Assembly: GCA_964473465.1 (NCBI GenBank)
Contig: CAYYPE010000005.1
Location: 124,001 to 188,000 of the forward strand
Direction: 5' to 3'
DNA: 64,000 bases
From: CALHRB01 sp964473465
GTDB lineage: Bacteria; Bacteroidota; Ignavibacteria; Kapaibacteriales; UBA2268
Positions 1 to 10,174 of this stretch are shown here, in pieces. The number at the start of each line of letters is the position of its first letter. The first letter of the stretch is position 1. The position numbers and the translations under genes were made by a program. The notes under the pieces were generated by a model that was not told where the DNA came from, did not search any database, and saw nothing but the letters and a program-made list of their open reading frames with translations.

Positions 1-3000
1 CGATACTTTCTGCACGTTTACCATGTTCATTAATTTTAGCAATATTATCATTAAGTGTGCTAATAATATCGAGAAGATTGTCATAATCATCTTGTGAAAA
101 ATGTTCTTTCCCTTTTTCAATTTCATCATTCAGTTCTTCGATTAAATCCTTTGACAGAGAAGAGAAATTGTTAACAAAGTTCAATGGATTTTGAATTTCG
201 TGGGCGATACCAGCTGTTAACTGACCAAGAGAGGCTAATTTTTCGGATTGAACAAGTTGTTGCTGTGCCTCTTTCAAGTTATTCAGGGTAATCTGCAAAT
301 CTTCTAAGATTTTTGTTTTGATGAAAGCAGACACAAGATGTTCTTTTAAGTTGTTTAGCAGGCTTAAATCATTCTCTGTGAAAGCGTTTTTTGAAACAAA
401 GTTCTCAAGGATGAGAAAAGCTTCAATTTTATTTTCAATACGAATCAGAATTGTAACAAAGGACAAAGGTTGTTCTAATTCGTTTAACTTTGAAAATTCT
501 TCGCTCAGGTGTGGGTATCTATCAAAGTCCTTAGCAAGAAAAATATCTTCGAAAATTTCTTTAGAAATTGATATATAACGTTTTTCAGTTTCTTCGGTGG
601 TGAGGGCAATCCCGTCAAAAATATTAATGTCCCAACCCAAACTTGCTTTGAATTTATATTTGGAGATATTATTATCCCATACGAGAGCAGTAGCTCTGTC
701 AATAACCTTTAGAACCTTGACTCTTTCAAGAATTGAAATTAATAATTTATTGAAATTTATTTCATTGTTTATAGCCTGAACAATACCATTAATTTTTTCG
801 AGTTCATCATTTTTGATAAATAGCTGGAGTGATTGGACTTCAATTTCTTCTTTTTGTTCCATGATTTCTGCCGTTCTTGCCTCAACAATTTCTTCAAGAA
901 CCTGTTTTTCTCGCTCAAGTTTTCTACCTCGCCATCTGATAATGAGGAAAATGGAAGCTACTCCAAGAATAACATACATAGAGTAAGCCCAGACAGTAGC
1001 AAACCATGGTGTTTCAATAGTGAAATCGAATTCAGCAAAATCTGATGTATCCCCATAAACATTTCTTGAACGGACTTTGAACTTATAAGTGCCGTAGGAA
1101 AGATTTGTGTATTCCTTTTTAGTAGTTGTTGTCCATTCGGAAAGAACTTTATCAAATCCTTCAAGGATGAATTGGTATTCATTCTTACCTAAAATTTCGT
1201 AGGAAGTTGAAGAATAGTAGAATGTAATGGTGTTTTCTTCAGGAAGAAGTGAAGACATTTTTGGTTTGCTGTTATTCTCGAGACCGCTAAAACCAAAAAA
1301 TATTTCTTTTTCGTTGTTAACAATTATTTCTCTGATAAGGGTGCTGAAACTGGTTTTGTTGTTTAATCCTTGCTTTTCCTGATATCTGATAATACCATCG
1401 TTACCGCCCAGCCAGACAATGTAATTATTACTACCTTCTTCTTCATCAACAAAGATGGATTTGACGGTAAAATAAGAAATTGGTTTAAATCTTTTTTGGT
1501 CTTTTTTGTAAAGAAAACCATTTTTTTTATTTTTTTCAGGTATAAGTTGAGTAAAGTTTTTATCAGAACCATCTGTAGACCAAATTCGATTTTTCTTGTC
1601 CTGATAAATTTTATTAAGCCAATTAGATTTTGAATCGAGACTATCGGAAATGAATTCATTTGCAATGATGAACTTATCTTTTGATTCATCAAAGAAATGA
1701 ACACCCTCAACTGTAGAGACAAATAATCTACCATTTACCAAATTAACAGTATTACCAGCATTAGAAGGTAAACCCTTTTGACTGTCATATCTTTTTAAGG
1801 AATTATTTTTTAAATCGATACAAATAATTCCGTAATTACTTGTTCCACACCATACAAGACCATCAGAATCTTCCTGAATGCTTCTGATTTCATCAAATAG
1901 TTCTGGTTGTTCGTAATTAGATTTTAAATATTCGTTTAACTTCTTTACAATGAAAGTATTATTTTTTTGTTCAATGATTTCCAGACCGTTAATTGTTCCG
2001 GCGAAATACAAATTCGGATTAATAATTGAATTTTTAACAACAAAAGTGAAATTATTAGATATTTTCTCCAATGAGACGTTATCTCTGATTTTGATAACTC
2101 CAGAACTTGTAGCGATTAAAAAATTATTACCAGATATATTCATATCCCAGCAGCCGGCATTTAACCCGGAGAATTTTTCGAATTTATATGGCTCAGAATC
2201 TGATAAATAATATAGCCCTTCCAAAGTTGTTACATAGATTTTATTATTGAATCTTATAATATCATTAATACTTCCTTTCAATCCATTCCTTTTATCAAAA
2301 TATGTATAAGGGGAAAAGTAATCAATTCTCGAAATTCCGTTGTTCAAACCCACCCACAATCCATTATCATCAGATAGATAAATTGAATTAACATAATTGC
2401 TTATCAAACCCGCAGATTCATCAATAATATCAACAATTCTTAAATTTCTATCTAATAAAAGGATTCCACTTCTTTGAGTTCCTATAGCATATAATTCATT
2501 TCCTAATGAGACAGCGCAATTACTACCATAGTTTTTAATGAAATTGCTTGTTTCAGTATTAATTTTGACTATATTGTTATTTTCATATAGATATAATCCA
2601 TCAGCATCGGTTCCAATAAGATTTTTATTGTTGTCCAATTGAAGAATGAAACTAATTCTTAATTCTTCATTGAATTTTTCACCCTGAGGCACTGAAACAG
2701 ATTTACCATTTTCATTTATTTTTCTTAGGCCGCTATTTTTGTCGGTATAGAATATTTCATTATTGACTTGAAAGGCATTTAAAATTGATTGATCTTTTAC
2801 TATAACGTTGAACTTATCATGATTGTATTTCAAAATCCAGTTATTTGAGATAATGAAGATTTCACCATTTATATCGAAAATTTTAATGACCTCGTAAAAG
2901 TTTTGAAGGCTACTGTCAATTTTAGCAGCAATATTTTTGAAAACCAAATTACCCGATAAATCAGATTCGAGAAAGCCGAATTCCTTTCTTCCTCCTGCAT

Positions 3001-3364
3001 AGATCTTTGCATTTTTACTTTTAGCAAATGTTTTCACTCTATTAATGTTTTCGGTTAATATAGTTCGCCAGTTTGTTCCATCATACTCTAATATACCGGT
3101 AAAATTGGCAAAATACATAACTCCACGTTTATCCTGAACAATATCGAAGTTTTCACCTTCTCCATCATAATCAATGGGACTGAAATTTTTAATAAAAGGT
3201 AGTCCCTTGCTTGTTTTAATAATGTTAGTATTAAAACTACTATTAATACTTGACTTTGATTCATCTGATTTAGAGTTAAACTTTAAGGTCTGCCCATAAA
3301 TGAATAATCCGACACATAATATGATAGTAATGGTCAATGCCGTAAAAAATAGTTTTTTTACCAT
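1..3364 (-). CDS. Two-component propeller sensor histidine kinase, C-terminus cut by window edge
   Basis: This reading frame is open from an ATG at 3364 to the left edge, giving 1121 residues without a stop. Residues 1-25 form a signal anchor. They are followed by about 700 residues of beta-propeller-like repeats (short blades with GLW/GLY-type motifs), then a Y_Y_Y-type beta-sandwich around residues 720-780. A membrane segment near residue 800 comes next, then a coiled coil, a GAF-like stretch and a HisKA domain. The H-box reads AGIAHEIQNPLNF, with the phospho-acceptor His at residue 1055 (codon 200-202). The ATPase domain and any receiver domain lie outside the window. This is the architecture of periplasmic-sensing two-component regulators common in Bacteroidota. 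Its ligand is unknown. It lies 79 bp downstream of the NTT/HEAT/cNMP gene, and may be the last gene of that run or separately transcribed. Confidence 0.88.
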   Translation of the reverse strand, partial: MVKKLFFTALTITIILCVGLFIYGQTLKFNSKSDESKSSINSSFNTNIIKTSKGLPFIKNFSPIDYDGEGENFDIVQDKRGVMYFANFTGILEYDGTNWRTILTENINRVKTFAKSKNAKIYAGGRKEFGFLESDLSGNLVFKNIAAKIDSSLQNFYEVIKIFDINGEIFIISNNWILKYNHDKFNVIVKDQSILNAFQVNNEIFYTDKNSGLRKINENGKSVSVPQGEKFNEELRISFILQLDNNKNLIGTDADGLYLYENNNIVKINTETSNFIKNYGSNCAVSLGNELYAIGTQRSGILLLDRNLRIVDIIDESAGLISNYVNSIYLSDDNGLWVGLNNGISRIDYFSPYTYFDKRNGLKGSINDIIRFNNKIYVTTLEGLYYLSDSEPYKFEKFSGLNAGCWDMNISGNNFLIATSSGVIKIRDNVSLEKISNNFTFVVKNSIINPNLYFAGTINGLEIIEQKNNTFIVKKLNEYLKSNYEQPELFDEIRSIQEDSDGLVWCGTSNYGIICIDLKNNSLKRYDSQKGLPSNAGNTVNLVNGRLFVSTVEGVHFFDESKDKFIIANEFISDSLDSKSNWLNKIYQDKKNRIWSTDGSDKNFTQLIPEKNKKNGFLYKKDQKRFKPISYFTVKSIFVDEEEGSNNYIVWLGGNDGIIRYQEKQGLNNKTSFSTLIREIIVNNEKEIFFGFSGLENNSKPKMSSLLPEENTITFYYSSTSYEILGKNEYQFILEGFDKVLSEWTTTTKKEYTNLSYGTYKFKVRSRNVYGDTSDFAEFDFTIETPWFATVWAYSMYVILGVASIFLIIRWRGRKLEREKQVLEEIVEARTAEIMEQKEEIEVQSLQLFIKNDELEKINGIVQAINNEINFNKLLISILERVKVLKVIDRATALVWDNNISKYKFKASLGWDINIFDGIALTTEETEKRYISISKEIFEDIFLAKDFDRYPHLSEEFSKLNELEQPLSFVTILIRIENKIEAFLILENFVSKNAFTENDLSLLNNLKEHLVSAFIKTKILEDLQITLNNLKEAQQQLVQSEKLASLGQLTAGIAHEIQNPLNFVNNFSSLSKDLIEELNDEIEKGKEHFSQDDYDNLLDIISTLNDNIAKINEHGKRAESI

Positions 3365-3443
3365 TTATTTTTCCTTCCAATTACTGATTGGCACATAACC
3401 CTTAAAAAATAAATACATTATAAAAAATAAATATTAACAAAAT

Positions 3444-6400
3444 TTAAAGTCTTGTTTGATATAGCAATTTCAGTGCTATTTTTTCAAATAAATTCTCTTT
3501 CTGCCAGAATATATTAAATTCAGAAATATAGTCATAGTCAATCTTAAGTATTTCTGTATCAGTTTTAGCAATAAAATTAGAACCTTTTTCAAAGCTTTGA
3601 ATTTGTTGTGATGAAAAAATCAAATCGTTATCTTTAAGGGTGTATTCAATCTTTGTTGGTTCTTCATTATTATTATTGATTGTTTTCTTATAAGAGGCTT
3701 TGATTTCTCCGTTAAGAATTATGTATAAATTGCTTCCTACTAATTTTGAAGGTGATATTAGCTCATTTCCAGCTTTTAATCTGATAATTTGACTATTATC
3801 CACAAGGTATATACGATATAATTCCGGGATTTGACTGAATAAATTTATTTCACCTGATTTTCTTACTAAATCAGTCATTTTAGCAGATTTTCCTTTTTGA
3901 ATTAGTAAAACATCTGTAACAAGATTACTGAAATGCTTTTTGTCTATTGAATCCAAATTTGTCTGAGCAAGAACTTTTGTTGTTTGTCGTTCGAATAAAT
4001 TGCTGTCTAAATTTTTTAAACAAATAAGAGCTGTTTCTGAAATAATTCTATCTTTAGCAAATATAAGCCCGGAAATCAAATTTATTAATTTTAATCCATC
4101 ATTTTTAGATTTTTCAACACATTCGATAGCACAAGCTTTTGTCCAGCGGCTAACTTCATTAAAATCTTTCATAATAATATCTTCGAGTCTTTCGATTAGA
4201 GGGAGTTCAGGCTCTGGGAAAAGAAATCTATAGTTTTCAATTACTTCATCTGTTAATCCTGAGTCGAAGAAATTAATTAAAAGTTCTTTTATGCCTTCGC
4301 TGAGTGTCATCTCGAGCATTTCTAAACCAAATGCCTTCGATTCGCTTCCGCCTTCTTCTATCCTGTCTTTTGCTACTCTGATGATGCCGGGATTATAAAT
4401 CAGGGATAATAAATTGAATATTGAATTCTTTTTTTCGTTTAAATCATAATCTATTGAGTTTAGAAGATGTTGTAGCTTAATTAAAAGTTCATTTTTGTCC
4501 TTATCAAAGTTTTGATTTTTTGTTAAATAATTTTCGATGTCTTTTTTACAACTAAGTAACCAAATTATAAATCTCATCTCTTTTTCGATCAAATCCTGAA
4601 CAAGACTAATTTCAGTAGATGAGCATTTATAACCCAGATTCAAGAGTTCTTCGATAATGATGTATCTGATTTCAAAGTCAGCAAAATTAATTTTATCTCT
4701 TAACCATTTGATGCTATATTTACTTCCGATTACACCTAAAGTTCGAATAATTTTTTTCATTTCTTTTTTTCCGATCCACTTTTTAGTAAGGAGTTCAATA
4801 TCTCCCAAAGTAAAAATACTATCTGTTTTTACCTGAGTTTTCTGCTCAACGGGGACTGAATTAGCAGATGAATTCAACAGCAAATTTTTATCAACCTTAT
4901 TATTGGAATAAGTCACTTCATTCGATTTAACGATAGAAGAATCACCATTGAGAAAATTCCCGTTGAATAGTTTTAATCCTTCGTAACTTGTAAGAGCATA
5001 TTTATGAGTGAATAAATAATCAATCAATCTGCTTTTTAATTCTTTTCTGCCAGAAATACCTGCAGACAACAAAGCAGATTTCACAATTCTCTCGTCAGGA
5101 TGATCTAATAATTTTTCAAGAATTGAATAAGAGCGATATCTGTTTGAGTAACCAGCCCACCTTGAGCATTCTAAAACCGTATTAAAATCCTTGCTTTCAG
5201 CCATTCTTTCCAATTCTGAGAGAGATATTTCCGTTTGAGTATTAAGAAATTTTAGAGTTTTCTGGTAATATCTCTTCATATCTTCGTCAAAATCTTGGTG
5301 GTATAACTTATTAATTGTATTAAATAAAGGTAATTTTTCTCTAATAATAAATTTCAAAATTTCAATTTTTTGTTGCTTATCACTTGAAATTATTTTTTTA
5401 TAAAATAATGGTTCATAGTTAGATGGTTCGATTTTCAAAAAATTATCTATCCATTGAAAATCCTGATTTAACTGGAAATTGTATTGGGCTGTGCTTTTAA
5501 GCTCAATGTCTGATAAATCAATATTTTTATTTGGAGAAGATTTTTCAATGTTTAATTCATCTCTTACTTTTCTTCTATATTCCCTATACATATTCAGAGC
5601 TACTCTGATCCAGATTAAAATCACAGCTACATAAAAGTAAGTAATATGCAAAATATTAACAAATGACAAAGAAGTTAAGATAATCAATACTATACCAGCA
5701 AGGATATTACCAAGGGCTTTGGGTTGACCTTCAACCTGATTCTGGAATTTAGTCCTTATATTTTTATTAATTGGTTGAAAGAGAATTTGAAAGACAGGAT
5801 CGTTCACACCAACTCTAACAATTCTCATAAAGAGTCTTCCAGCTGAAATAAATGAGAAAAATAGAATGCCCTGTCCTGCTAATGTTCCTATTACAGAAGG
5901 AAGACCAAAACCTAATAAAAGCATAGAAGGAAGTGCAAGCAGTCCTATTTTCAAACCATATTTTGAGACTAACCTGCCAGTTAACAGGCTTTTTACAGTA
6001 AGCTCAAGTATAGCACTAAACCCGAGGAAAATACCCAAAAATTGTGTTAGAACTTCTTTATCAGAAAATACAACTTTTGATTGTGTAAAGAAAATGAAGT
6101 CGGCATAATACATACCGAACATAGGCAATAGAGCTAAAAAGAAGATATAAGTATTGTATTTGTTTTCAAAAAAGATAGAAAATTTATTTTTTGATTTTTT
6201 TTGATTTGATTTATCATCAGACTTATCTGATTTTGCGGGAGAGTCTTCTTTGGTTGTTTCATCTAATTTATTTTTTAAATTATTTCTTAGATAGGCAATG
6301 AATAGGAGACTGACGGCAATTTCTACAATTCCGATATAAAGAAGATCTTCAGTTTTTATGACATTTAATAATAATGGGATAGAAAATTGACTGAAAATGG

Positions 6401-6872
6401 CTGCAAGGACTTCCCCTGAACTAATCAAACCGAACAGGCGTTTTCCCTGTCTTATATCAAAAATTTTAACTGCTATAGCCCAAAAACTGACCCCGTGAAT
6501 AAAAGTAAAGACTCGAACCCAGACAAATAAAAGGAAAATCATCCATTTATTGCCAGTAACCAGATTTATAAAAATAAAAATTGTAGTTGAGACAAGTAGA
6601 AAACCGATATTAATCAGTAATACATTTGATAACTTATACTTTGACTGGATTTCTCTATTTAGTTCGCTAAGAAAATATACTATTATACCACCAGAAATAT
6701 AAGCAAAGGGTAGAACAGAGCTATCAAAACGATTAAGTATAAGCGAAGTAGTCGAGGTGTAGAACAATGCGATTGCTGCTCCCATAAAGAAGGAATAAAC
6801 CATTAATAATAAAACTGGTTTAATTTCTTGTTCTTGGAGTGAAAAAATTTTCCCGACTAATTTTGCCTTCAT
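3444..6872 (-). CDS. NTT/MFS-like membrane protein with HEAT-like repeats and cyclic-nucleotide-binding-like C-terminus
   Basis: This is a 1142-residue protein. Residues 1-430 contain about ten to twelve hydrophobic segments resembling the ADP/ATP-carrier (NTT) and MFS folds. A charged Lys/Ser/Asp-rich loop near residues 205-230 splits them. Residues about 460-1000 are soluble and helical, with recurring HEAT-like pairs. The last 130 residues look like a cyclic-nucleotide-binding domain, with a YIILNGEIKASYKK-type beta strand and turn. The family usually annotated as 'NTP/NDP exchange transporter-like with HEAT and cNMP domains' fits this order. Neither substrate nor nucleotide ligand can be read from the sequence, and it could be a sensor rather than a transporter. 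The upstream GNAT gene ends 36 bp before the start. Confidence 0.7.
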   Translation of the reverse strand: MKAKLVGKIFSLQEQEIKPVLLLMVYSFFMGAAIALFYTSTTSLILNRFDSSVLPFAYISGGIIVYFLSELNREIQSKYKLSNVLLINIGFLLVSTTIFIFINLVTGNKWMIFLLFVWVRVFTFIHGVSFWAIAVKIFDIRQGKRLFGLISSGEVLAAIFSQFSIPLLLNVIKTEDLLYIGIVEIAVSLLFIAYLRNNLKNKLDETTKEDSPAKSDKSDDKSNQKKSKNKFSIFFENKYNTYIFFLALLPMFGMYYADFIFFTQSKVVFSDKEVLTQFLGIFLGFSAILELTVKSLLTGRLVSKYGLKIGLLALPSMLLLGFGLPSVIGTLAGQGILFFSFISAGRLFMRIVRVGVNDPVFQILFQPINKNIRTKFQNQVEGQPKALGNILAGIVLIILTSLSFVNILHITYFYVAVILIWIRVALNMYREYRRKVRDELNIEKSSPNKNIDLSDIELKSTAQYNFQLNQDFQWIDNFLKIEPSNYEPLFYKKIISSDKQQKIEILKFIIREKLPLFNTINKLYHQDFDEDMKRYYQKTLKFLNTQTEISLSELERMAESKDFNTVLECSRWAGYSNRYRSYSILEKLLDHPDERIVKSALLSAGISGRKELKSRLIDYLFTHKYALTSYEGLKLFNGNFLNGDSSIVKSNEVTYSNNKVDKNLLLNSSANSVPVEQKTQVKTDSIFTLGDIELLTKKWIGKKEMKKIIRTLGVIGSKYSIKWLRDKINFADFEIRYIIIEELLNLGYKCSSTEISLVQDLIEKEMRFIIWLLSCKKDIENYLTKNQNFDKDKNELLIKLQHLLNSIDYDLNEKKNSIFNLLSLIYNPGIIRVAKDRIEEGGSESKAFGLEMLEMTLSEGIKELLINFFDSGLTDEVIENYRFLFPEPELPLIERLEDIIMKDFNEVSRWTKACAIECVEKSKNDGLKLINLISGLIFAKDRIISETALICLKNLDSNLFERQTTKVLAQTNLDSIDKKHFSNLVTDVLLIQKGKSAKMTDLVRKSGEINLFSQIPELYRIYLVDNSQIIRLKAGNELISPSKLVGSNLYIILNGEIKASYKKTINNNNEEPTKIEYTLKDNDLIFSSQQIQSFEKGSNFIAKTDTEILKIDYDYISEFNIFWQKENLFEKIALKLLYQTRL

Positions 6873-6908
6873 TTCGATAAAAATTTATAATTGATAAGTA
6901 AAAGCATA

Positions 6909-7454
6909 TTACAAATACAAAACCATTAATGAGAAATCAACACCGGGCAATTCAACAGTTCGTTTGATTTTGCCCAGATAAATAAAACCAAGTTTTTTCA
7001 GACTTTCAATTCTGTTGGGAGCGGGTTGAGCAATAATAGCTGTTGCACCCAACTCCTTTGCCATATTAATTCGATGATAGTCAAGCTTTTTAGCTATTCC
7101 TAACCTTCTAAATTCTGGTTTAACAACCAGACGATTAATCGAAGCAATAGGGAACTTCAACTGGCTCAAGTCATAGTCACTCATAGCATAATACCATGGC
7201 ATATTTTTAAATTCAAGATGGAAACTCATTCTTGCGGCAGCTACGACGGTATTAATTTTAGAGACAAACCAATGAAATCCCTTTTTATCATAGTCATCAA
7301 CCCAATAAGAAGTTTTAAGTAATTTTTCATCAATTTCATCTTCTTTTAAATTAGCTTTCCAACATTCAACCCTTAGCCTTCCGATTTCATCAATTTTTTC
7401 GGGATAAAAAGCTCTAAAAATATCAAAATCATTATATTTTTCAATTAAAATCAT
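6909..7454 (-). CDS. GNAT-family N-acyltransferase
   Basis: The GNAT acetyl-CoA-binding core is visible as VVKPEFRRLGIAKKL, in the mid-to-C-terminal half. It is followed by a helix and a strand ending in IESLKKLGFIYLG, as in acetyltransferases. I prefer the ATG at 7454 (181 residues). An earlier in-frame TTG at 7484 would add ten residues that do not look like family sequence. The start lies 37 bp after the TonB receptor gene and the stop 36 bp before the NTT-like gene, so co-transcription is likely. The substrate is unknown. The family acylates amines on small molecules, proteins or peptides, and the neighbours do not identify the target. Confidence 0.8.
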   Translation of the reverse strand: MILIEKYNDFDIFRAFYPEKIDEIGRLRVECWKANLKEDEIDEKLLKTSYWVDDYDKKGFHWFVSKINTVVAAARMSFHLEFKNMPWYYAMSDYDLSQLKFPIASINRLVVKPEFRRLGIAKKLDYHRINMAKELGATAIIAQPAPNRIESLKKLGFIYLGKIKRTVELPGVDFSLMVLYL

Positions 7455-7491
7455 TCGTTTTGGGTTATCTGTTAAAAAAAGCAAATTATTA

Positions 7492-10137
7492 CTATAGAGA
7501 AAAACTAAATATTAATTGGAGATTGCGTCTTTCACCCGGGATTCTTGAAGAGAAATTACCAGTTGCTTCTCTTACGCCGGGATAAAAGTATTCTGTATCA
7601 AGTATATTATTCAAATTAAATGAAAGAGAAAGACCATTCCAAAGATTATCCCATCTGACACTTCCATTTAAAACAAAAAAGTCAGGGAACTCTGTTATGG
7701 GATTATTACTTCCTGAGGTTCCCTTGCCAGATAATCTTTTTCCTGTATAATTCGCTCGAAGATTAAAATTCAACCATTCATTAGCTTCAAAATTAATACC
7801 CGTATTAATAATAAAGTCAGCAATATCGCTTATTCTCAGCTGTGTAGTTTCGTCAATTGGTTCAATCATCGTAAAATTTCCCCATAAAGAAAAAGAACTG
7901 AGTTTATATTTGATATTAGCCTGAACGCCTGATATTTCCTGCTTCCCAATAGGTTGAAATTGCTGAGTGTAAGTTCCATCGGGCTTTTGAACTCTTGCTG
8001 TTCCGATAACATTGCTATAGTTTGCAAGAAATGCAGTCAAATCAATTTGCAAATTTTCATTTGGAATCCAATATGCTCCAATTTCAAAATTTCGAACTCT
8101 TTCAGGAGCAAGGGTTGGGTTGGGCAATTCTCTTGTACCAGTGATGGTTCCATACTTCTGCAAATTGGAAGCATCCTTGAAAGCTTCGCTAAAAATACCC
8201 TTTAGGACAAAAGTTTCCACGGGTCTGAAAATTGCGGCTCCACGAAAATTAAGAACTGTTCCGTAGCCACCACCTTCCCTAATCTTGTTATTATCGACAC
8301 GAGCACCAAATGTTAAGATAAGAGGTTTCAAAATGTTATAACTCATTTGTCCAAATATACCTAAATCCATCGAACGAAAATGATCGGTACCAAGATAACC
8401 CTGTCTTCTCACCAGACCTGAGTCCTCTGGGTGAGGAGAATTAAATGTTAGATAATCACCCTGTATCATACTACTCCTGAATTCAATGCCACTTAGGACA
8501 CTGATTTCGCTTGTTGGTAACCAATTAATTCTGGTTTCATTCCTTAATTGATTAGAAGCTCTAAAATAATAAGTTGGTGACCATGTGGGTAATTTCTCCT
8601 GATTAAGTTCAAGGAAGGACAATCTTCCATTGCTAAAACCACTGAAATTATAGAAGTTAGTATTACCGTCAATGATATGTAATCTATAGCTTAATAGATT
8701 GGTTATTAATAATTTATCAGATAAGGCTTTGTCGAAATTCAGGTATAAAAAACTATTCCAATAGATCCACCTTGAAACATCTTTACCAAACATAAAACTA
8801 TTATCGTTATACCATGGGGCAGAACCTTCGTCACTTCGCCAGCTTTGAATACCCAAAGTCCAATCTTTGACCTGAATTTTCATTCTGATTAACCAATCTT
8901 TGGTTTGATTATCAAATTTGAACTGATTATTATTAAAGGAACTATTCTTAATAAGGCTATCGAGTTTGAAAGCTTGATTGTAACCTTTTTCAGTAAGTCT
9001 GATTTCTTCTGCTACACCTTTGTCATTATATTTAATTGAGTAAAATTCACTATTAGGGAACAGGCTGTCTAATTTATTTTTCTTTAGATATTCATTAGCT
9101 CTAAAATTTCCATTGGCATCCAATCCCGCAATATCCATTATTTTTTTCATTTCATCAAGAGAAGGGCTCAACATATCCCATTCTTTATACATACTCAAAT
9201 TTTGTTCGTCTGATTCGAAATATCTTCCTGAAACAGAAATTGCAAGATCCCCAAGCCTCCATTTTGCCTCACCCTCAAGATTTTTTGTGTTCCAACTCCC
9301 AATAAAACCCCTTAAACCAAAACCAATGTCTCTATCCCCTTCGAGGCCATCAATGGCTCTGTTTGTAACAATATTAATGACCCCCACGAAACTATTAGCG
9401 CCATACATTGTTGAAGCAGGACCATAAACAATTTCAATTCTTTTTATATCTTCAACGGGGTATTGACGAGAGATATTAATTGCATCAGAGACAAGGTCGT
9501 TCTCTTCAACACCATCAATTAATAGCAAAGTTCTGTCAGTTAAAATTGATCTATAACCTCTTTGATAAATCATTGAGTAAGTAACTCCATTACTTTTAAT
9601 AAGATCGAAGCCCGGAAGGTCAGCTATGGCTTCAACAACATCTTTATATCCTCTTCTTTTAATTTCTTCATCAGTAATGATGATAACGGTTGCTGGTGAT
9701 TCAAGAATGTTTTCAGCTCTTTTCGATACCGAGGTTACGAGAACAGAACCTTCTTTTTCTTTTAAATCCCTGATAATTCTAATAAACCTTTGAGGGTCAT
9801 CGAAAACATTAGGTTCATAAGTTGGGTCAAGATAAAGCAGCTCAATTGCAGCTTCTTTGGCATTTTGAATTGAGTCAAGAGCAAGGTAAGTGAGACTGAG
9901 AATTTTATATGCTTCAGCCTTTTCGTTTTGTTTGAATCCACCGTCAATGCATCTGTTAATAATAGAAATAACATCGTCAAAATTACCCGTTCGGTATTTT
10001 CTCCTTGCTTCTTCTAAAGCAACATCCCCGCAATAAGTCTGGCTAAAGGCAGAAATAGGAAAATAATAAATAAAAATATAAAAACAGAGAACAATTATTA
10101 TTCTGAATTTATTTTGATTGAACATTATTCTACTCAT
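7492..10137 (-). CDS. TonB-dependent outer-membrane receptor with TPR-like N-terminal extension
   Basis: This is an 881-residue protein. An N-terminal signal peptide (residues about 10-33) is followed by about 90 residues of TPR-like helices, with Ala/Tyr/Leu spacing and a DPTYEPN turn. The plug domain begins near residue 139 and includes an SPATVIIITDEEIKRRG region and a VYGPASTMYGANSF motif. A beta-barrel runs to the C-terminal phenylalanine (FSFSL), as expected for BAM insertion. No usual STN or CarboxypepD-like domain precedes the plug; the TPR-like part takes that place. Such receptors import siderophores, cobalamin or oligomers using TonB energy, but nothing here fixes the ligand. It sits between the nSTAND gene and the GNAT gene, 37 bp from each. 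Confidence 0.9.
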   Translation of the reverse strand: MSRIMFNQNKFRIIIVLCFYIFIYYFPISAFSQTYCGDVALEEARRKYRTGNFDDVISIINRCIDGGFKQNEKAEAYKILSLTYLALDSIQNAKEAAIELLYLDPTYEPNVFDDPQRFIRIIRDLKEKEGSVLVTSVSKRAENILESPATVIIITDEEIKRRGYKDVVEAIADLPGFDLIKSNGVTYSMIYQRGYRSILTDRTLLLIDGVEENDLVSDAINISRQYPVEDIKRIEIVYGPASTMYGANSFVGVINIVTNRAIDGLEGDRDIGFGLRGFIGSWNTKNLEGEAKWRLGDLAISVSGRYFESDEQNLSMYKEWDMLSPSLDEMKKIMDIAGLDANGNFRANEYLKKNKLDSLFPNSEFYSIKYNDKGVAEEIRLTEKGYNQAFKLDSLIKNSSFNNNQFKFDNQTKDWLIRMKIQVKDWTLGIQSWRSDEGSAPWYNDNSFMFGKDVSRWIYWNSFLYLNFDKALSDKLLITNLLSYRLHIIDGNTNFYNFSGFSNGRLSFLELNQEKLPTWSPTYYFRASNQLRNETRINWLPTSEISVLSGIEFRSSMIQGDYLTFNSPHPEDSGLVRRQGYLGTDHFRSMDLGIFGQMSYNILKPLILTFGARVDNNKIREGGGYGTVLNFRGAAIFRPVETFVLKGIFSEAFKDASNLQKYGTITGTRELPNPTLAPERVRNFEIGAYWIPNENLQIDLTAFLANYSNVIGTARVQKPDGTYTQQFQPIGKQEISGVQANIKYKLSSFSLWGNFTMIEPIDETTQLRISDIADFIINTGINFEANEWLNFNLRANYTGKRLSGKGTSGSNNPITEFPDFFVLNGSVRWDNLWNGLSLSFNLNNILDTEYFYPGVREATGNFSSRIPGERRNLQLIFSFSL

Positions 10138-10174
10138 ACTTTATCTAAGAGAAAAATTAGCATTAAACCATTAT

